From: Calliopsis andreniformis
Taxonomy: Eukaryota > Arthropoda > Insecta > Hymenoptera > Andrenidae
Length of the DNA stretch: 64,000 nucleotides
Direction of reading: 5' to 3'
Assembly (NCBI RefSeq): GCF_051401765.1
Contig: NW_027480534.1
Span: forward strand, 1,479,649-1,543,648
Below, in pieces: positions 1 to 12,790 of the stretch; the stretch's first letter is position 1, and every line of letters begins with the position of its first letter. The notes under the pieces were generated by a model. The model was not told where the DNA came from. It made no database searches and worked only from the letters and a program-made list of their open reading frames with translations. A program made the translations under genes and the position numbers.

Positions 1-1295
1 GATTGGGGACTGAGGATTGAGGATTGAAGATTAGGTATTGAGGATTGAAGATTGAGGATTGAGGATTGTGGATTGACGATTGAGGATTGAGGATTGAAGA
101 TTGAGGATTGAGTATTGAGGGCTGTGGATTGAGGACGAGGACTGAGTGTTGAGTATTGATGTTTGAGGTCTGATGATTGAGGATTGAGGATTGAGGATCG
201 GGGATTGAAGATTGAGTATTGAGGATTGAAGATTGAGTATTGAGGATTGAAGATTGAGGATTGAACATTGAGGATTGAGGATTGAGGATGAGGGCTGATG
301 GCTGAGGATTGAGTTTTAAGGACTGAGGACTGAGGGTTGAGGGTTGAGAATTGAGGATTGAGGATTGAGGATTGAAGATTGAGGATTGGGTATTGAGGAT
401 TGAAGAATGAGGATTGAGGATTGAGGACTGAGGATTGAGGGTTGAAGATTGAGTATTGAGGATTGAAGGATGACGATTGAGGATTGAGGATTGATGATTG
501 AGGATTGAGGATTGAGGATTGAAGATTGAGTATTGAGGATTGAAGATTGAAGATTGACGATTGAGGATTGAGGATTGAGGATTGAGGATTGAGGATTGGG
601 GACTGAGCGTTGAGGGTTGAGTGATGAGAATTGATGTTTGTGGATAGAGATTTGAGGATTGCAGATTGAGTATTGAGTACTGAAAACTGTGAATTGAGGA
701 TATTCTGTTGGTGACTGAGGATTGACAACTGATTGTTGAGGACTCAGGGCTGAAGATTGAGGATTCAGGATTGAAGATTAAGGATTGAGGGTTGAGGATT
801 GAGGATTGAGGATTGATGATTGAGGATTGAGGATTGAGGATTGAATATTGAGGATTGGGTATTGAGGATTGAACATTGAGGATTGAGGATTGGGGAATGA
901 GGATTGAGGATTGAGGATTGAATATTGAATATTGATGCTTGAAGATTGAGGATTGAGTATTGAGGGTTGTGGACTGAGGACGAGGACTGAGGTTTGTGTA
1001 TTAATGTTTGCGGTCTGAGGGTTGAGGATTGAGGATTGAGAATTGAGGATTGAGGATTGAGGATTGAAGATTGTGGATTGGGCATTGAGAATTGAAGAAT
1101 GAGGATTGAGGATTGAGGATTGAGGATTGAGTATTGAGGATTGAAGGTTGAGGATTGAGAATTGAGGATTGAAGATTGAGGATTGAGGATTGAGGATTGA
1201 GGATTGAAGATTGAGGATTGAGGATGAGGGCTGAGGGTTGAGGATTGAGGTTTGAGGTCTGATGATTGAGGATTGAGGATTGAGAATTGAGGTTT
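1..1295. repeat. Higher-order segment, copy 1 of a ~1.25 kb family
   Basis: The window opens with gattggggactgaggattg followed by the unusual gaagattaggtattgagg. The same opening and order of variant heptamers recur from about 8036 and about 11592. Shared rare markers include gatggctgaggattgagttt then taaggact near 298, one GATATTCT landmark near 699, and gattcaggattgaagattaa near 762. Similarity to the 8 kb copy fades near 1295. The copies differ by substitutions and by gain or loss of whole heptamers. The true left end lies outside the window. Confidence 0.75.
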
Positions 1296-3979
1296 GAGGA
1301 TTGTGGATTGAGGATTGAAGATTGTGTATTGAGGATTGATGATTGAGGATTGAGGATTGAGGATTAAGGATTGAGGATTGAGGATTGAGGATTGAGGATT
1401 GAGGATTGAGGATTGAGGATTGAAGATTGAGGATTGGGTATTGAGGATTGAACATTGAGGATTGTGTATTGAGTATTGATGATTGAGGATTGAGGTTTGA
1501 GGATGAAGGATTGAGGATTGAGGATTGAGGATTGAGGATTGAGGATTGAGGATTGAGGATTGAAGATTCAGGATCGGGTATTGAGGATTGAACATTGAGG
1601 ATTGAGCATTGAGGATTGAGTATTGAGGATTGAGGATTGAAGATTGAATATTGATGATTGAAGATTAAGGATTGAGGATTGAGGGTTGTGGATTGAGGAC
1701 GAGGGCTGAGGTTTGAGTATTAATGTTTGCGGTCTGAGGGTTGAGGATTGAGGATTGAGAATTGAGGATTGAGGACTGAGGATTGAAGATTGTGGATTGG
1801 GTATTGAGGATTGAAGAATGAGGATTGAGGATTGAGGATTGAGGATTGAGTATTGAGGATTGAACATTGAGGATTGAGGATTGAGGATTGAGGATTGAGG
1901 ATTGAATATTGAATATTGATGCTTGAAGATTGAGGATTGAGTATTGAGGGTTGTGGACTGAGGACGAGGACTGAGGTTTGAGTATTAATGTTTGCGGTCT
2001 GAGGGTTGAGGGTTGAGGATTGAGAATTGAGGATTGAGGATTGAGGATTGAAGATTGTGGATTGGGTATTGAGAATTGAAGAATGAGGATTGAGGATTGA
2101 GGATTGAGGATTGAGTATTGAGGATTGAAGATTGAGGATTGAGAATTGAGGATTGAAGATTGGGGATTGAGGATTGAGGATTGAGGATTGAGGATTGAGG
2201 ATTGAGAATTGAGGATTGAGGATAGTGGATTGAGGATTGAAGATTGTGTATTGAGGACTGATGATTGAGGATTGAGGATTGAGTATTAAGGATTGAGGAT
2301 TGAGGATTGAGGATTGAGGATTGAGGATTGAGGATTGAGGATTGAGGATTGAAGATTGAGGATTGGTTATTGAGGATTGAACATTGAGGATTGAGGATTG
2401 AGGATTGAGGATTGAGGATTGAGTATTGAGGATTGAGGATTGAAGATTGAATATTGATGATTGAAGATTAAGGATTGAGGATTGAGGGTTGTGGATTGAG
2501 GACGAGGGCTGAGGTTTGAGTATTAATGTTTGCGGTCTGAGGGTTGAGGATTGAGGATTGAGAATTGAGGATTGAGGACTGAGGATTGAAGATTGTGGAT
2601 TGGGTATTGAGGATTGAAGAATGAGGATTGAGGATTGAGGATTGAGGATTGAGTATTGAAGATTGAGTATTGAGGATTGAAGATTGAGGATTGAGGATTG
2701 AGGATCGTGGATTGAGGGTTGAGGATTGAGGATTGAAGATTGAGTATTGAGGATTGAATATTGAATATTGAGGATTGAGGATGAGGGCTGAGGGCTGAGG
2801 ATTGATGATTGAGGGTTGAAGATTGAGGATTGTGTATTGAGGATTGAAGAATGAGGATTGAGGATTGAGGATTGAGGATTGAGGATTGAAGATTGAGTAT
2901 TGAGGATTGAAGACTGAAGATTGAGGATTGAGGACTGATGATTGAGGATTGAGAATTGAGGATTGAAGATTGAGTATTGAGGATTGAAGGTTGAAGATTG
3001 ACGATTGAGGATTGGGGATTGAGGATTGAAGATTGAGGATTGGGGACTGAGCGTTGAGGGTTGAGTGATGAGAATTGATGTTTGTGGATAGAGATTTGAG
3101 GATTGCAGATTGAGTATTGAGTATTGAAAACTGTGAATTGATGATATTCTGTTGAGGACTGAGGATTGACAACTGTTTGTTGAGGACTCAGGGCTGAAGA
3201 TTGAGGATTCAGGGTTGAGGATTCAGAGTTGAGGTTTGAGGACTGAGGATTGAGGATTGAAGATTGAGTATTGAGGATTGAAGATTGAGGATTGAGGATT
3301 GAGTATTAAGGATTGAGGATTGAGGATTGAGGATTGAGGATTGAGGATTGAGGATTGAGGATTGAGGATTGAGTATTGAAGATTGAGGATTGAAGATTGA
3401 GTATTGAGTATTGATGATTGAGGATTGAGGATTGAGTATTAAGGATTGAGGATTGAGGATTGAGGATTGAGGATTGAGGATTGAGGATTGAGGATTGAGG
3501 ATTGAGTATTGAAGATTGAGGATTGGGTATTCAGGATTGAAGAATGAGGATTGAGGATTGAGGATTGAGGATTGAGGGTTGAAGATTGAGTATTGAGGAT
3601 TGAAGATTGTGGATTGAGGGTTAAGGATCGAGGATTGAGGGTTGAGATTTGAGGATTGAAGATTGAGTATTGAGGATTGACGATTGAAGATTGAGTATTG
3701 AGGACTGAAGGTTGAAGATTGACGATTGAGGATTGAGGATTGAGGACTGAAGATTGAGGATTGGGGACTGAGCGTTGAGGGTTGAGTGATGAGAATTGAT
3801 GTTTGTGGATAGAGATTTGAGGATTGCAGATTGAGTATTGAGGATTGAAGGTTGAGGATTGAGGATTGAGGATTGACGATTGAGGATGAGGGCCGAGGGC
3901 TGAGGATTGAGGCTTAAGGACTGAGGACTGAGGGTTGAGGATTGAGAATTGAGGATTGAGGATTGAGGATTGAAGATTC

Positions 3980-4560
3980 AGGATTGGGGACTGAGTGTTG
4001 AGTGTTGAGTGATGTGAATTGTAGTTTGTGGATAGAGATTTGAAGATTGCAGATTGAGTACTGCGAATTGAAAGCTCTGAACTGAGGATATTCTATTGAG
4101 GATTGAGGATTGACAACTGATTGTTGAGGACTGAGGGCCGAAGATTGAGGATTCAGGATTGAGGATTCAGGATTGAGGTTTGGGGACTGAGGATTGAGGA
4201 TTGAGGATTGAGGTTTGAAGATTGACGATTGAGGATTGAGGATTGAGGATTGAGGATTGGTGATTGAGGATTGAGGATTGAGGGTTGAGGATTGAAGATT
4301 GAGTATTGAGGATTGAAGATTGAGGACTGATGATTGAGGATTGGGGATTTAGGTTTGAAGCTTGAGGATTGGTGACTGAGTATTGAGGGTTGAGTGATGA
4401 GAATTGATGTTTGTGGATAGAGATCTGAAGATTGCAAATTGAGTAATGAGTATTGAAAACTGTGAATTGAGGATATTCTATTGACGATTGGGGATTGACA
4501 ACTGATTGTTGAGGACTGAGGGCTGAAGCTTGAGGATTCAGGATTGAGGATTTAGGACTG
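3980..4560. repeat. Diverged pocket with two ATTCTATTG-type landmark copies
   Basis: Two GATATTCT landmarks lie only about 385 bp apart (near 4087 and 4472) and both read gatattctattg, not the majority gatattctgttg. The flanks carry private changes: gatgtgaattgtagtttg, gagtactgcgaattgaaagc, gcaaattgagtaatgag, gaagcttgagg and ggggatttagg. This makes the stretch less like the rest of the left half of the window. It may be an older piece of the array that escaped homogenisation; that is inference. Confidence 0.6.
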
Positions 4561-5399
4561 AGAATTGAGGATTGAGGATTCAGGATTGAGGTTTGAGGGC
4601 TGAGGATTGAGGATTGAGGATTGAGGATTGAGGATTGTGGATTGAGGATTGAAATTTGAGGATTAGTTATTGCGGATTGAACATTGAGGGCTGAGCATTG
4701 AGGATTGAGGATCGAGGATTGAGGATTGAAGATTCAATATTGATGATTGAAGATTGAGTATTGAGAATTGAGGATTGAGGATTGAGGATTGAAGATTGGG
4801 GATTCGGTATTGAGGATTGAAGAATGGGGATTGAGGATTGAGGATTGAGGATTGAGGATTGCAGATTGAGTATTGAGGATTGAAGATTGAGGATTGAGGA
4901 TTGAGTATTGAGGATTGAGGATTGAGGATTGAGGATTGAAGATTGAGTATTGAGGATTGAAGATTGAGGATTGAGGATTGAGTATTGAGGATTGAGGATT
5001 GAAGATTGAGGATTGGGGATTGAGGATTGATGTTTGAGGATTCAGGATTGAGGATTCAGAATTGAGGTCTGAGGACTGAGGATTGAGAATTGAAGATTGA
5101 GTATTGAGGATTGAGTATTGACGATTGAATATTGAGGATTGAGGATTGAGGATGAGGGCTGAGGGCTGAGGGCTGAGGATTGAGGTTTGAGGACTGAGGA
5201 CTGAGGATTGAGGATTGAGGATTGAGGATTGAAGAATGAGGATTGAAAATTGATGATTGAGGATTCAGAATTGAGGATTGATGGTTGAGGATTGAAGATT
5301 GAGGATTGGCTATTGAGGATGGAAGAATGAGGATTGAGGATTGAGGATTGAGGATTGAGGATTGAAGATTGAGTATTGAGGATTGAAGATTGAGGATTG

Positions 5400-6340
5400 A
5401 GGATTGAGGATTGAGGGTTGAAGATTGAGTATTGAGGATTGAAGGATGACGATTGAGGATTGAGGATTGATGATTGAGGATTGAGGCTTGAGGATTGAAG
5501 ATTGAGTATTGAGGATTGAAGATTGAAGATTGACGATTGAGGATTGAGGATTGAGGATTGAAGATTGAGGATTGGGGACTGAGCGTTGAGGGTTGAATGA
5601 TGAGAATTGATGTTTGTGGATAGAGGTTTGAGGATTGCAGATTGAGTATTGAGTACTGAAAACTGTGAATTGAGGATATTCTGTTGGTGACTGAGGATTG
5701 ACAACTGATTGTTGAGGACTCAGGGCTGAAGATTGAGGATTCAGGATTGAAGATTAAGGATTGAGGATTGAGGATTGAGGATTGAGGATTGATGATTGAG
5801 GATTGAGGATTGAGGATTGAAGATTGAGGATTGGGTATTGAGGATTGAACATTGAGGATTGAGGATTGGGGATTGAGGATTGAGGATTGAGGATTGAATA
5901 TTGAATATTGATGCTTGAAGATTGAGGATTGAGTATTGAGGGTTGTGGACTGAGGACGAGGACTGAGGTTTGAGTATTAATGTTTGCGGTCTGAGGGTTG
6001 AGGATTGAGGATTGAGAATTGAGGATTGAGGATTGAGGATTGAGGATTGAAGATTGTGGATTGGGTATTGAGAATTGAAGAATGAGGATTGAGGATTGAG
6101 GATTGAGGATTGAGTATTGAGGATTGAAGATTGAGGATTGAGAATTGAGGATTGAAGATTGAGGATTGAGGATTGAGGATTGAGGATTGAAGATTGAGGA
6201 TTGAGGATGAGGGCTGAGGGTTGAGGATTGAGGTTTGAGGTCTGATGATTGAGGATTGAGGATTGAGAATTGAGGTTTGAGAATTGAGGATTGAGGATTG
6301 AGGATTGAAGATTGAGGATTGGGTATTGAGGATTGAAGAA
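5400..6340. repeat. Higher-order segment paired with ~8458-9398 (offset ~3058)
   Basis: From gaaggatgacgattgagg near 5441, through the GATATTCT landmark near 5675 and the AATGTTTGCGGTCTGA landmark near 5979, to gaggtttgagaattg near 6271, the order of variant units matches 8458-9398 at an offset of about 3058 bp. Both copies carry the minority variant gagtactgaaaactg in the landmark. Differences are mostly single substitutions. The 1-1295 segment shares much of the same order at an offset of about 4976. Confidence 0.7.
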
Positions 6341-7080
6341 TGAGGATTGAGGATTGAGGTTTGAGGATTGAGTATTAAGGATTGAGGATTGAGGATTGAG
6401 GATTGAGGATTGAGCATTGAGGATTGAGGATTGAAGATTGAGGATTGGGTATTGAGGGTTGAACATTGGGGATTGAGGATTGAGGATAGAGTATTGAGGA
6501 TTGAGGATTGAAGATTGAATATTGATGATTGAAGATTAAGGATTGAGGATTGAGTGTTGTGGATTGAGGACGAGGGCTGAGGTTTGCGTATTAATGTTTG
6601 CGGTCTGAGGGTTGAGGATTGAGGATTGAGAATTGTGGATTGATGACTGAGGATTGAAGATTGTGGATTGGGTATTGAGGATTGAAGAATGAGGATTGAG
6701 GATTGAGGATTGAGGATTGAGTATTGAAGATTGAGTATTGAGGATTGAAGATTGAGGATTGAGGATTGAGTGTTGTGGATTCAGGACGAGGACTGAGGGT
6801 TGAGTATTGATGTTTGAGTTCTGAGGATTGAGGATTGAACATTGAGGATTGAGGATTGAGGATTGAGGATTGAGGATTGAAGATTGAGGATTGAGTATTG
6901 AGGGCTGTGGATTGAGGACGAGGACTGAGGGTTGAGTATTGATGTTTGAGGTCTGATGATTGAGGATTGAGGATTGAGGATCGGGGATTGAAGATTGAGT
7001 ATTGAGGATTGAAGATTGAGTATTGAGGATTCAAGATTGAGGATTGGGTATTGAGGATTGAACATTGGGGATTGACGATT

Positions 7081-8035
7081 GAGGATTAAGGATTGAAGAT
7101 TGTGTATTGAGGATTGAAGATTGAAGATTGACGATTGAGGATTGAGGATTGAGGGTTGAAGACTGAGGATTGGGGACCGAGCGTTGAGGGTTGAGTGATG
7201 AGAATTGACGTTTGTGGATAGAGATTTGAGGATTGCCGATTGAGTATTGAGTATTGAAAACTGTGAATTGAGGATATTCTGTTGAGGACTGAGGATTGAC
7301 AACTGACTGTTGAGGACTCAGGGCTGAAGATTGAGGTTTCAGGATTGAGGACTCAGGATTGAGGTTTGAGGACTGAGGATTGAGGATTGAGGATTGAGGA
7401 TTGAGGATGGAAGATTGAGTATTGGGTATTGAGGATTGAACATTGAGGATTGGGGATTGAGTATTGAGGATTGAGGATTGAAGATTGAATATTGATGATT
7501 GAAGATTAAGGATTGAGGATTGAGAGTTGTGGATTGAGGACGAGGGCTGAGGTTTGAGTATTAATGTTTGCGGTCTGAGGGTTGAGGATTGCGGATTGAG
7601 AATTGAGGATTGAGGACTGAGGATTGAAGATTGTGGATTGGGTATTGAGGATTGAGGATTGAAGATTGTGTATTGAGGATCGAAGGTTGAGAATTGAGGG
7701 CTGAGGATTGAGGATTGAGGATTGAGGATTGAGGATTGAGGATAGAAGATTGAGTATTGAGGATTGTAGATTGAGGATTGGGGATTGAGGGTTGACGATT
7801 AAGGATTGAGTATTGAGGATTGAGAATTGAGGATTGAGGATTGAAGATTGAGTATTGAGGATTGAAGATTGAGGATTGAGGATTGAGGTTTGAGGATTGA
7901 GGATTGAGTATTGATGACTGAGGATTGAAGATTGAGTATTGAGGATTGAAGATTGAGGATTGAGGATTGAGGATTGAGGATTGAGGATTGAGGATTGAAG
8001 ATTGAGGATTAGGGACTGAGGATTGAAGATAAAGG
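7081..8035. repeat. ~0.95 kb segment duplicated at ~10,624-11,591
   Basis: Starting at gaggattaaggattgaag, the order of variant units here recurs at 10,624 with an offset of 3543 bp, growing to about 3557 by two extra heptamers. Shared rare strings are ggggaccgagcg, gattgccgattgag, gacaactgactgttgagg, the single-locus-like gaggatcgaaggttgag, and gaagataaaggattgggg at the right end. In both places the segment runs straight into the ~1.25 kb family (8036 and 11592), so the pair together forms a repeat of roughly 2 kb. Confidence 0.8.
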
Positions 8036-8630
8036 ATTGGGGACTGAGGATTGAGGATTGAAGATTAGGTATTGAGGATTGAAGATTGAGGAATGAGGAT
8101 TGTGGATTGAGGATTGAGGATTGAGGATTGAAGATTGAGGATTGAGTATTGAGGGCTGTGGATTGAGGACGAGGACTGAGTGTTGAGTATTGATGTTTGA
8201 GGTCTGATGATTGAGGATTGAGGATTGAGGATCGGGGATTGAAGATTGAGTATTGAGGATTGAAGATTGAGTATTGATGATTGAAGATTGAGGATTGAAC
8301 ATTGAGGATTGAGGATTGAGGATGAGGGCTGATGGCTGAGGATTGAGTTTTAAGGACTGAGGACTGAGGGTTGAGGGTTGAGAATTGAGGATTGAGGATT
8401 GAGGATTGAAGATTGAGGATTGGGTATTGAGGATTGAAGAATGAGGATTGAGGATTGAGGATTCAGGATTGAGGGTTGAAGATTGAGTATTGAGGATTGA
8501 AGGATGACGATTGAGGATTGAGGATTGATGATTGAGGATTGAGGATTGAGGATTGAAGATTGAGTATTGAGGATTGAAGATTGAAGATTGACGATTGAGG
8601 ATTGAGGATTGAGGATTGAAGATTGAGGAT

Positions 8631-8790
8631 TGGGGACTGAGCGTTGAGGGTTGAGTGATGAGAATTGATGTTTGTGGATAGAGATTTGAGGATTTCAGAT
8701 TGAGTATTGAGTACTGAAAACTGTGAATTGAGGATATTCTGTTGGTGACTGAGGATTGACAACTGATTGTTGAGGACTCAGGGCTGAAGA
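8631..8790. repeat. GATATTCT landmark element, representative copy (52 in window)
   Basis: Ordered diverged heptamers: gagcgtt gagggtt gagtgat gagaatt gatgttt gtggata gagattt gaggatt, then gagtatt gagtact gaaaact gtgaatt gaggata ttctgtt, then gacaact gattgtt gaggact cagggct. GATATT starts near 699, 3143, 4087, 4472, 5675, 7273, 8733, 9683, 10816, 12297, 13853, 14447, 16017, 17301, 18606, 19779, 21070, 22194, 24080, 26726, 27664, 29120, 30293, 30726, 31606, 32493, 33651, 35502, 36662, 38107, 38840, 39727, 40266, 41419, 42076, 42985, 43844, 45731, 46548, 47708, 48721, 49608, 50614, 51424, 53107, 53917, 56418, 58269, 59275, 60085, 61768 and 62578. Two forms exist, ending CTGTTG (majority) or CTATTG. 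It is a mutated string of array units, not a foreign insert. Many - strand open frames start just beyond it at TTG codons. Confidence 0.9.
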
Positions 8791-8969
8791 TTGAGGATTC
8801 AGGATTGAAGATTAAGGATTGAGGATTGAGGATTGAGGATTGAGGATTGATGATTGAGGATTGAGGATTGAGGATTGAAGATTGAGGATTGGGTATTGAG
8901 GATTGAACATTGAGGATTGAGGATTGGGGATTGAGGATTGAGGATTGAGGATTGAATATTGAATATTGA

Positions 8970-9075
8970 TGCTTGAAGATTGAGGATTGAGTATTGAGGG
9001 TTGTGGACTGAGGACGAGGACTGAGGTTTGAGTATTAATGTTTGCGGTCTGAGGGTTGAGGATTGAGGATTGAGA
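8970..9075. repeat. AATGTTTGCGGTCTGA landmark, representative copy (~47 in window)
   Basis: A second recurrent string: gagggtt gtggact gaggac(6 bp) gaggact gaggttt gagtatt aatgttt gcggtct gagggtt. The core lies near 9038 here. Other copies are near 1004, 1722, 1987, 2526, 5979, 6593, 7564, 11114, 12600, 14158, 14750, 16320, 17606, 18909, 19489, 20496, 20778, 23482, 28620, 29426, 30000, 31908, 32202, 33956, 34549, 35798, 37298, 37530, 39140, 39434, 40556, 43282, 44943, 45438, 46846, 49022, 49318, 50329, 52077, 52818, 56715 and the second-copy sites after 57,471. Two flank types exist, gtggactgaggacgaggact and gtggattgaggacgagggct. It holds several CpG sites, which the consensus heptamer lacks. 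Confidence 0.85.
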
Positions 9076-10623
9076 ATTGAGGATTGAGAATTGAGGATTG
9101 AAGATTGTGGATTGGGTATTGAGAATTGAAGAATGAGGATTGAGGATTGAGGATTGAGGATTGAGTATTGAGGATTGAAGATTGAGGATTGAGAATTGAG
9201 GATTGAAGATTGAGGATTGAGGATTGAGGATTGAGGATTGAAGATTGAGGATTGAGGATGAGGGCTGAGGGTTGAGGATTGAGGTTTGAGGTCTGATGAT
9301 TGAGGATTGAGGATTGAGAATTGAGGTTTGAGAATTGGGGATTGAGGATTGAGGATTGAAGATTGAGGATTGGGTATTGAGGATTGAAGAATGAGGATTG
9401 AGGATTGAGGATTGAGGATTGAGGGTTGAAGATTGAGTATTGAGGATTGAAGGATGACGATTGAGGATTGAGGATTGATGATTGAGGATTGAGGATTGAG
9501 GATTGAAGATTGAGTATTGAGGATTGAAGATTGAAGATTGACGATTGAGGATTGAGGATTGAGGATTGAAGATTGAGGATTGGGGACTGAGCGTTGAGGG
9601 TTGAGTGATGAGAATTGATGTTTGTGGATAGAGATTTGAGGATTGCAGATTGAGTATTGGGTACTGAAAACTGTGAATTGAGGATATTCTGTTGGTGACT
9701 GAGGATTGACAACTGATTGTTGAGGACTCAGGGCTGAAGGTTGAGGATTCAGGATTGAGGATTAAGGATTGAGGATTGAGGATTGAGGATTGAGGATTGA
9801 TGATTGAGGATTGAGGATTGAGGATTGAAGATTGAGGATTGGGTATTGAGGATTGAACATTGAGGATTGAGGATTGGGGATTGAGGATTGTGGATTGAGG
9901 ATTGAAGATTGTGCATTGAGGATTGATGATTGATGATTGAGGATTGAGGATTAAGGATGGAGGATTGAGGATTGAGGATTGAGGATTGAGGATTGAGGAT
10001 TGTGGATTGAGGATTGAAGATTGTGTATTGAGGATTGATGATTGAGGATTGAGGATTGAGGATTAAGGATTGAGGATTGAGGATTGAGGATTGAGGATTG
10101 AGGATGGGGGATTGAGGATTGAAGATTGAGGATTGGGTATTGAGGATTGAACATTGAGGATTGTGTATTGAGGATTGATGATTGAGGATTGAGGATTGAG
10201 GATTAAGGATTGAGGATTGAGGATTGAGGATTGAGGATTGAGGATTGAGGATTGAGGATTGAGGACTGAAGATTGAGGATTGGGGACTGAGCGTTGAGGG
10301 TTGAGTTATGAGAATTGATGTTTGTGGATAGAGATTTGAGGATTGCAGATTGAGTATTGTGGATTGAAGGTTGAGGATTGAGGATTGAGGATTGAGGATT
10401 GAGGATGAGGGCCGAGGGCTGAGGATTGAGGCTTAAGGACTGAGGACTGAGGGTTGAGGACTGAGAATTGAGGATTGAGGATTGAGGATTGAAGATTGGG
10501 GATTGGGGATTGAGGATTGTAGAATGAGGATTGAGGATTGAGGATTGAGGATTGAGGATTGAAGATTGAGTATTGAGGATTGAAGACTGACGATTGAGGA
10601 TTGAGGATTGATGATTGAGGATT

Positions 10624-11591
10624 GAGGATTAAGGATTGAAGATTGTGTATTGAGGATTGAAGATTGAAGATTGACGATTGAGGATTGAGGATTGAGGGTT
10701 GAAGACTGAGGATTGGGGACCGAGCGTTGAGGGTTGAGTGATGAGAATTGATGTTTGTGGATAGAGATTTGAGGATTGCCGATTGAGTATTGAGTATTGA
10801 AAACTGTGAATTGAGGATATTCTGTTGAGGACTGAGGATTGACAACTGACTGTTGAGGACTCAGGGCTGAAGATTGAGGTTTCAGGATTGAGGATTCAGG
10901 ATTGAGGTTTGAGGACTGAGGATTGAGGATTGAGGATTGAGGATTGAGGATTGAGGATGGAAGATTGAGGATTGGGTATTGAGGATTGAACATTGATGAT
11001 TGGGGATTGAGTATTGAGGATTGAGGATTGAAGATTGAATATTGATGATTGAAGATTAAGGATTGAGGATTGAGGGTTGTGGATTGAGGACGAGGGCTGA
11101 GGTTTGAGTATTAATGTTTGCGGTCTGAGGGTTGAGGATTGCGGATTGAGAATTGAGGATTGAGGACTGAGGATTGAAGATTGTGGATTGGGTATTGAGG
11201 ATTGAGGATTGAAGATTGTGTATTGAGGATCGAAGGTTGAGAATTGAGGGCTGAGGATTGAGGATTGAGGATTGAGGATTGAGGATTGAGGATAGAAGAT
11301 TGAGTATTGAGGATTGTAGATTGAGGATTGGGGATTGAGGGTTGACGATTAAGGATTGAGTATTGAGGATTGAGAATTGAGGATTGAGGATTGAAGATTG
11401 AGTATTGCGGATTGAAGATTGAGGATTGAGGATTGAGGTTTGAGGATTGAGGATTGAGTATTGAGGACTGAGGATTGAAGATTGAGTATTGAGGATTGAA
11501 GATTGAGGATTGAGGATTGAGGATTGAGGATTGAGGATTGAGGATTGAGGATTGAAGATTGAGGATTAGGGACTGAGGATTGAAGATAAAG
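10624..11591. repeat. Second copy of the 7,081-8,035 segment
   Basis: This matches 7081-8035 unit by unit, including ggggaccgagcg, gattgccgattgag and gaagataaaggattgggg, with substitutions and about two extra heptamers near the right end. It joins directly to the third ~1.25 kb family copy at 11592, as the first copy joins to 8036. The ~2 kb block therefore appears to have moved as one piece. Confidence 0.8.
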
Positions 11592-12790
11592 GATTGGGGA
11601 CTGAGGATTGAGGATTGAAGATTAGGTATTGAGGATTGAAGATTGAGGATTGAGGATTGTGGATTGAGGATTGGGGATTGAGGATTGAAGATTGAGGATT
11701 GAGTATTGAGGGCTGTGGATTGAGGACGAGGACTGAGTGTTGAGTATTGATGTTTGAGGTCTGATGATTGAGGATTGAGGATTGAGGATCGGGGATTGAA
11801 GATTGAGTATTGAGGATTGAAGATTGAGTATTGAGGATTGAAGATTGAGGATTGAACATTGAGGATTGAGGATTGAGGATGAGGGCTGATGGCTGAGGAT
11901 TGAGTTTTAAGGACTGAGGACTGAGGGTTGAGGGTTGAGAATTGAGGATTGAGGATTGAGGATTGAAGATTGAGGATTGGGTATTGAGGATTGAAGAATG
12001 AGGATTGAGGATTGAGGATTGAGGATTGAGGGTTGAAGATTGAGTATTGAGGATTGAAGGATGACGATTGAGGATTGAGGATTGATGATTGAGGATTGAG
12101 GATTGAGGATTGAGGATTGAAGATTGAGTATTGAGGATTGAAGATTGAAGATTGACGATTGAGGATTGAGGATTGAGGATTGAAGATTGAGGATTGGGGA
12201 CTGAGCGTTGAGGGTTGAGTGATGAGAATTGATGTTTGTGGATAGAGATTTGAGGATTGCAGATTGAGTATTGAGTACTGAAAACTGTGAATTGAGGATA
12301 TTCTGTTGGTGACTGAGGATTGACAACTGATTGTTGAGGACTCAGGGCTGAAGATTGAGGATTCAGGATTGAAGATTAAGGATTGAGGATTGAGGATTGA
12401 GGATTGAGGATTGATGATTGAGGATTGAGGACTGAGGATTGAAGATTGAGGATTGGGTATTGAGGATTGAACATTGAGGATTGAGGATTGGTGATTGAGG
12501 ATTGAGGATTGAGGATTGAATATTGAATATTGATGCTTGAAGATTGAGGATTGAGTATTGAGGGTTGTGGACTGAGCACGAGGACTGAGGTTTGAGTATT
12601 AATGTTTGCGGTCTGAGGGTTGAGGATTGAGGATTGAGAATTGAGGATTGAGGATTGAGGATTGAAGATTGTGGATTGGGTATTGAGAATTGAAGAATGA
12701 GGATTGAGGATTGAGGATTGAGGATTGAGTATTGAGGATTGAAGATTGAGGATTGACAATTGAGGATTGAAGATTGAGGATTGAGGATTG
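11592..12790. repeat. Higher-order segment, copy 3 of the ~1.25 kb family
   Basis: The order of markers matches 8036-9325: gattggggactgagg, gaagattaggtattg, gaggatcggggattg, gatggctgaggattgagttt, a GATATTCT landmark near 12297 and gattcaggattgaagattaa near 12,361. Its right part overlaps the start of the 2.15 kb tandem duplication, so that duplication was laid down on top of this segment. Confidence 0.75.

Larger units (their letters stand above)
8036..9325. repeat. Higher-order segment, copy 2 of the ~1.25 kb family
   Basis: This copy is at an offset of about 8035 from the window start and shares the same ordered markers: gattggggactgagg, gaagattaggtattg, gatggctgaggattgagttt, a GATATTCT landmark near 8733 and gattcaggattgaagattaa near 8789. 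It is followed at about +950 bp by a partial repetition of its own central part (landmark near 9683), so a short tandem duplication overlaps its right half. Confidence 0.78.

Noticed and set aside
8631..8790. GATATTCT landmark as a mobile element or RNA gene
   Set aside because: It is built from 7-bp units in register with the array. I see no terminal repeats, target-site duplication, tail or tRNA-like fold, and its copies sit inside larger duplicated blocks.
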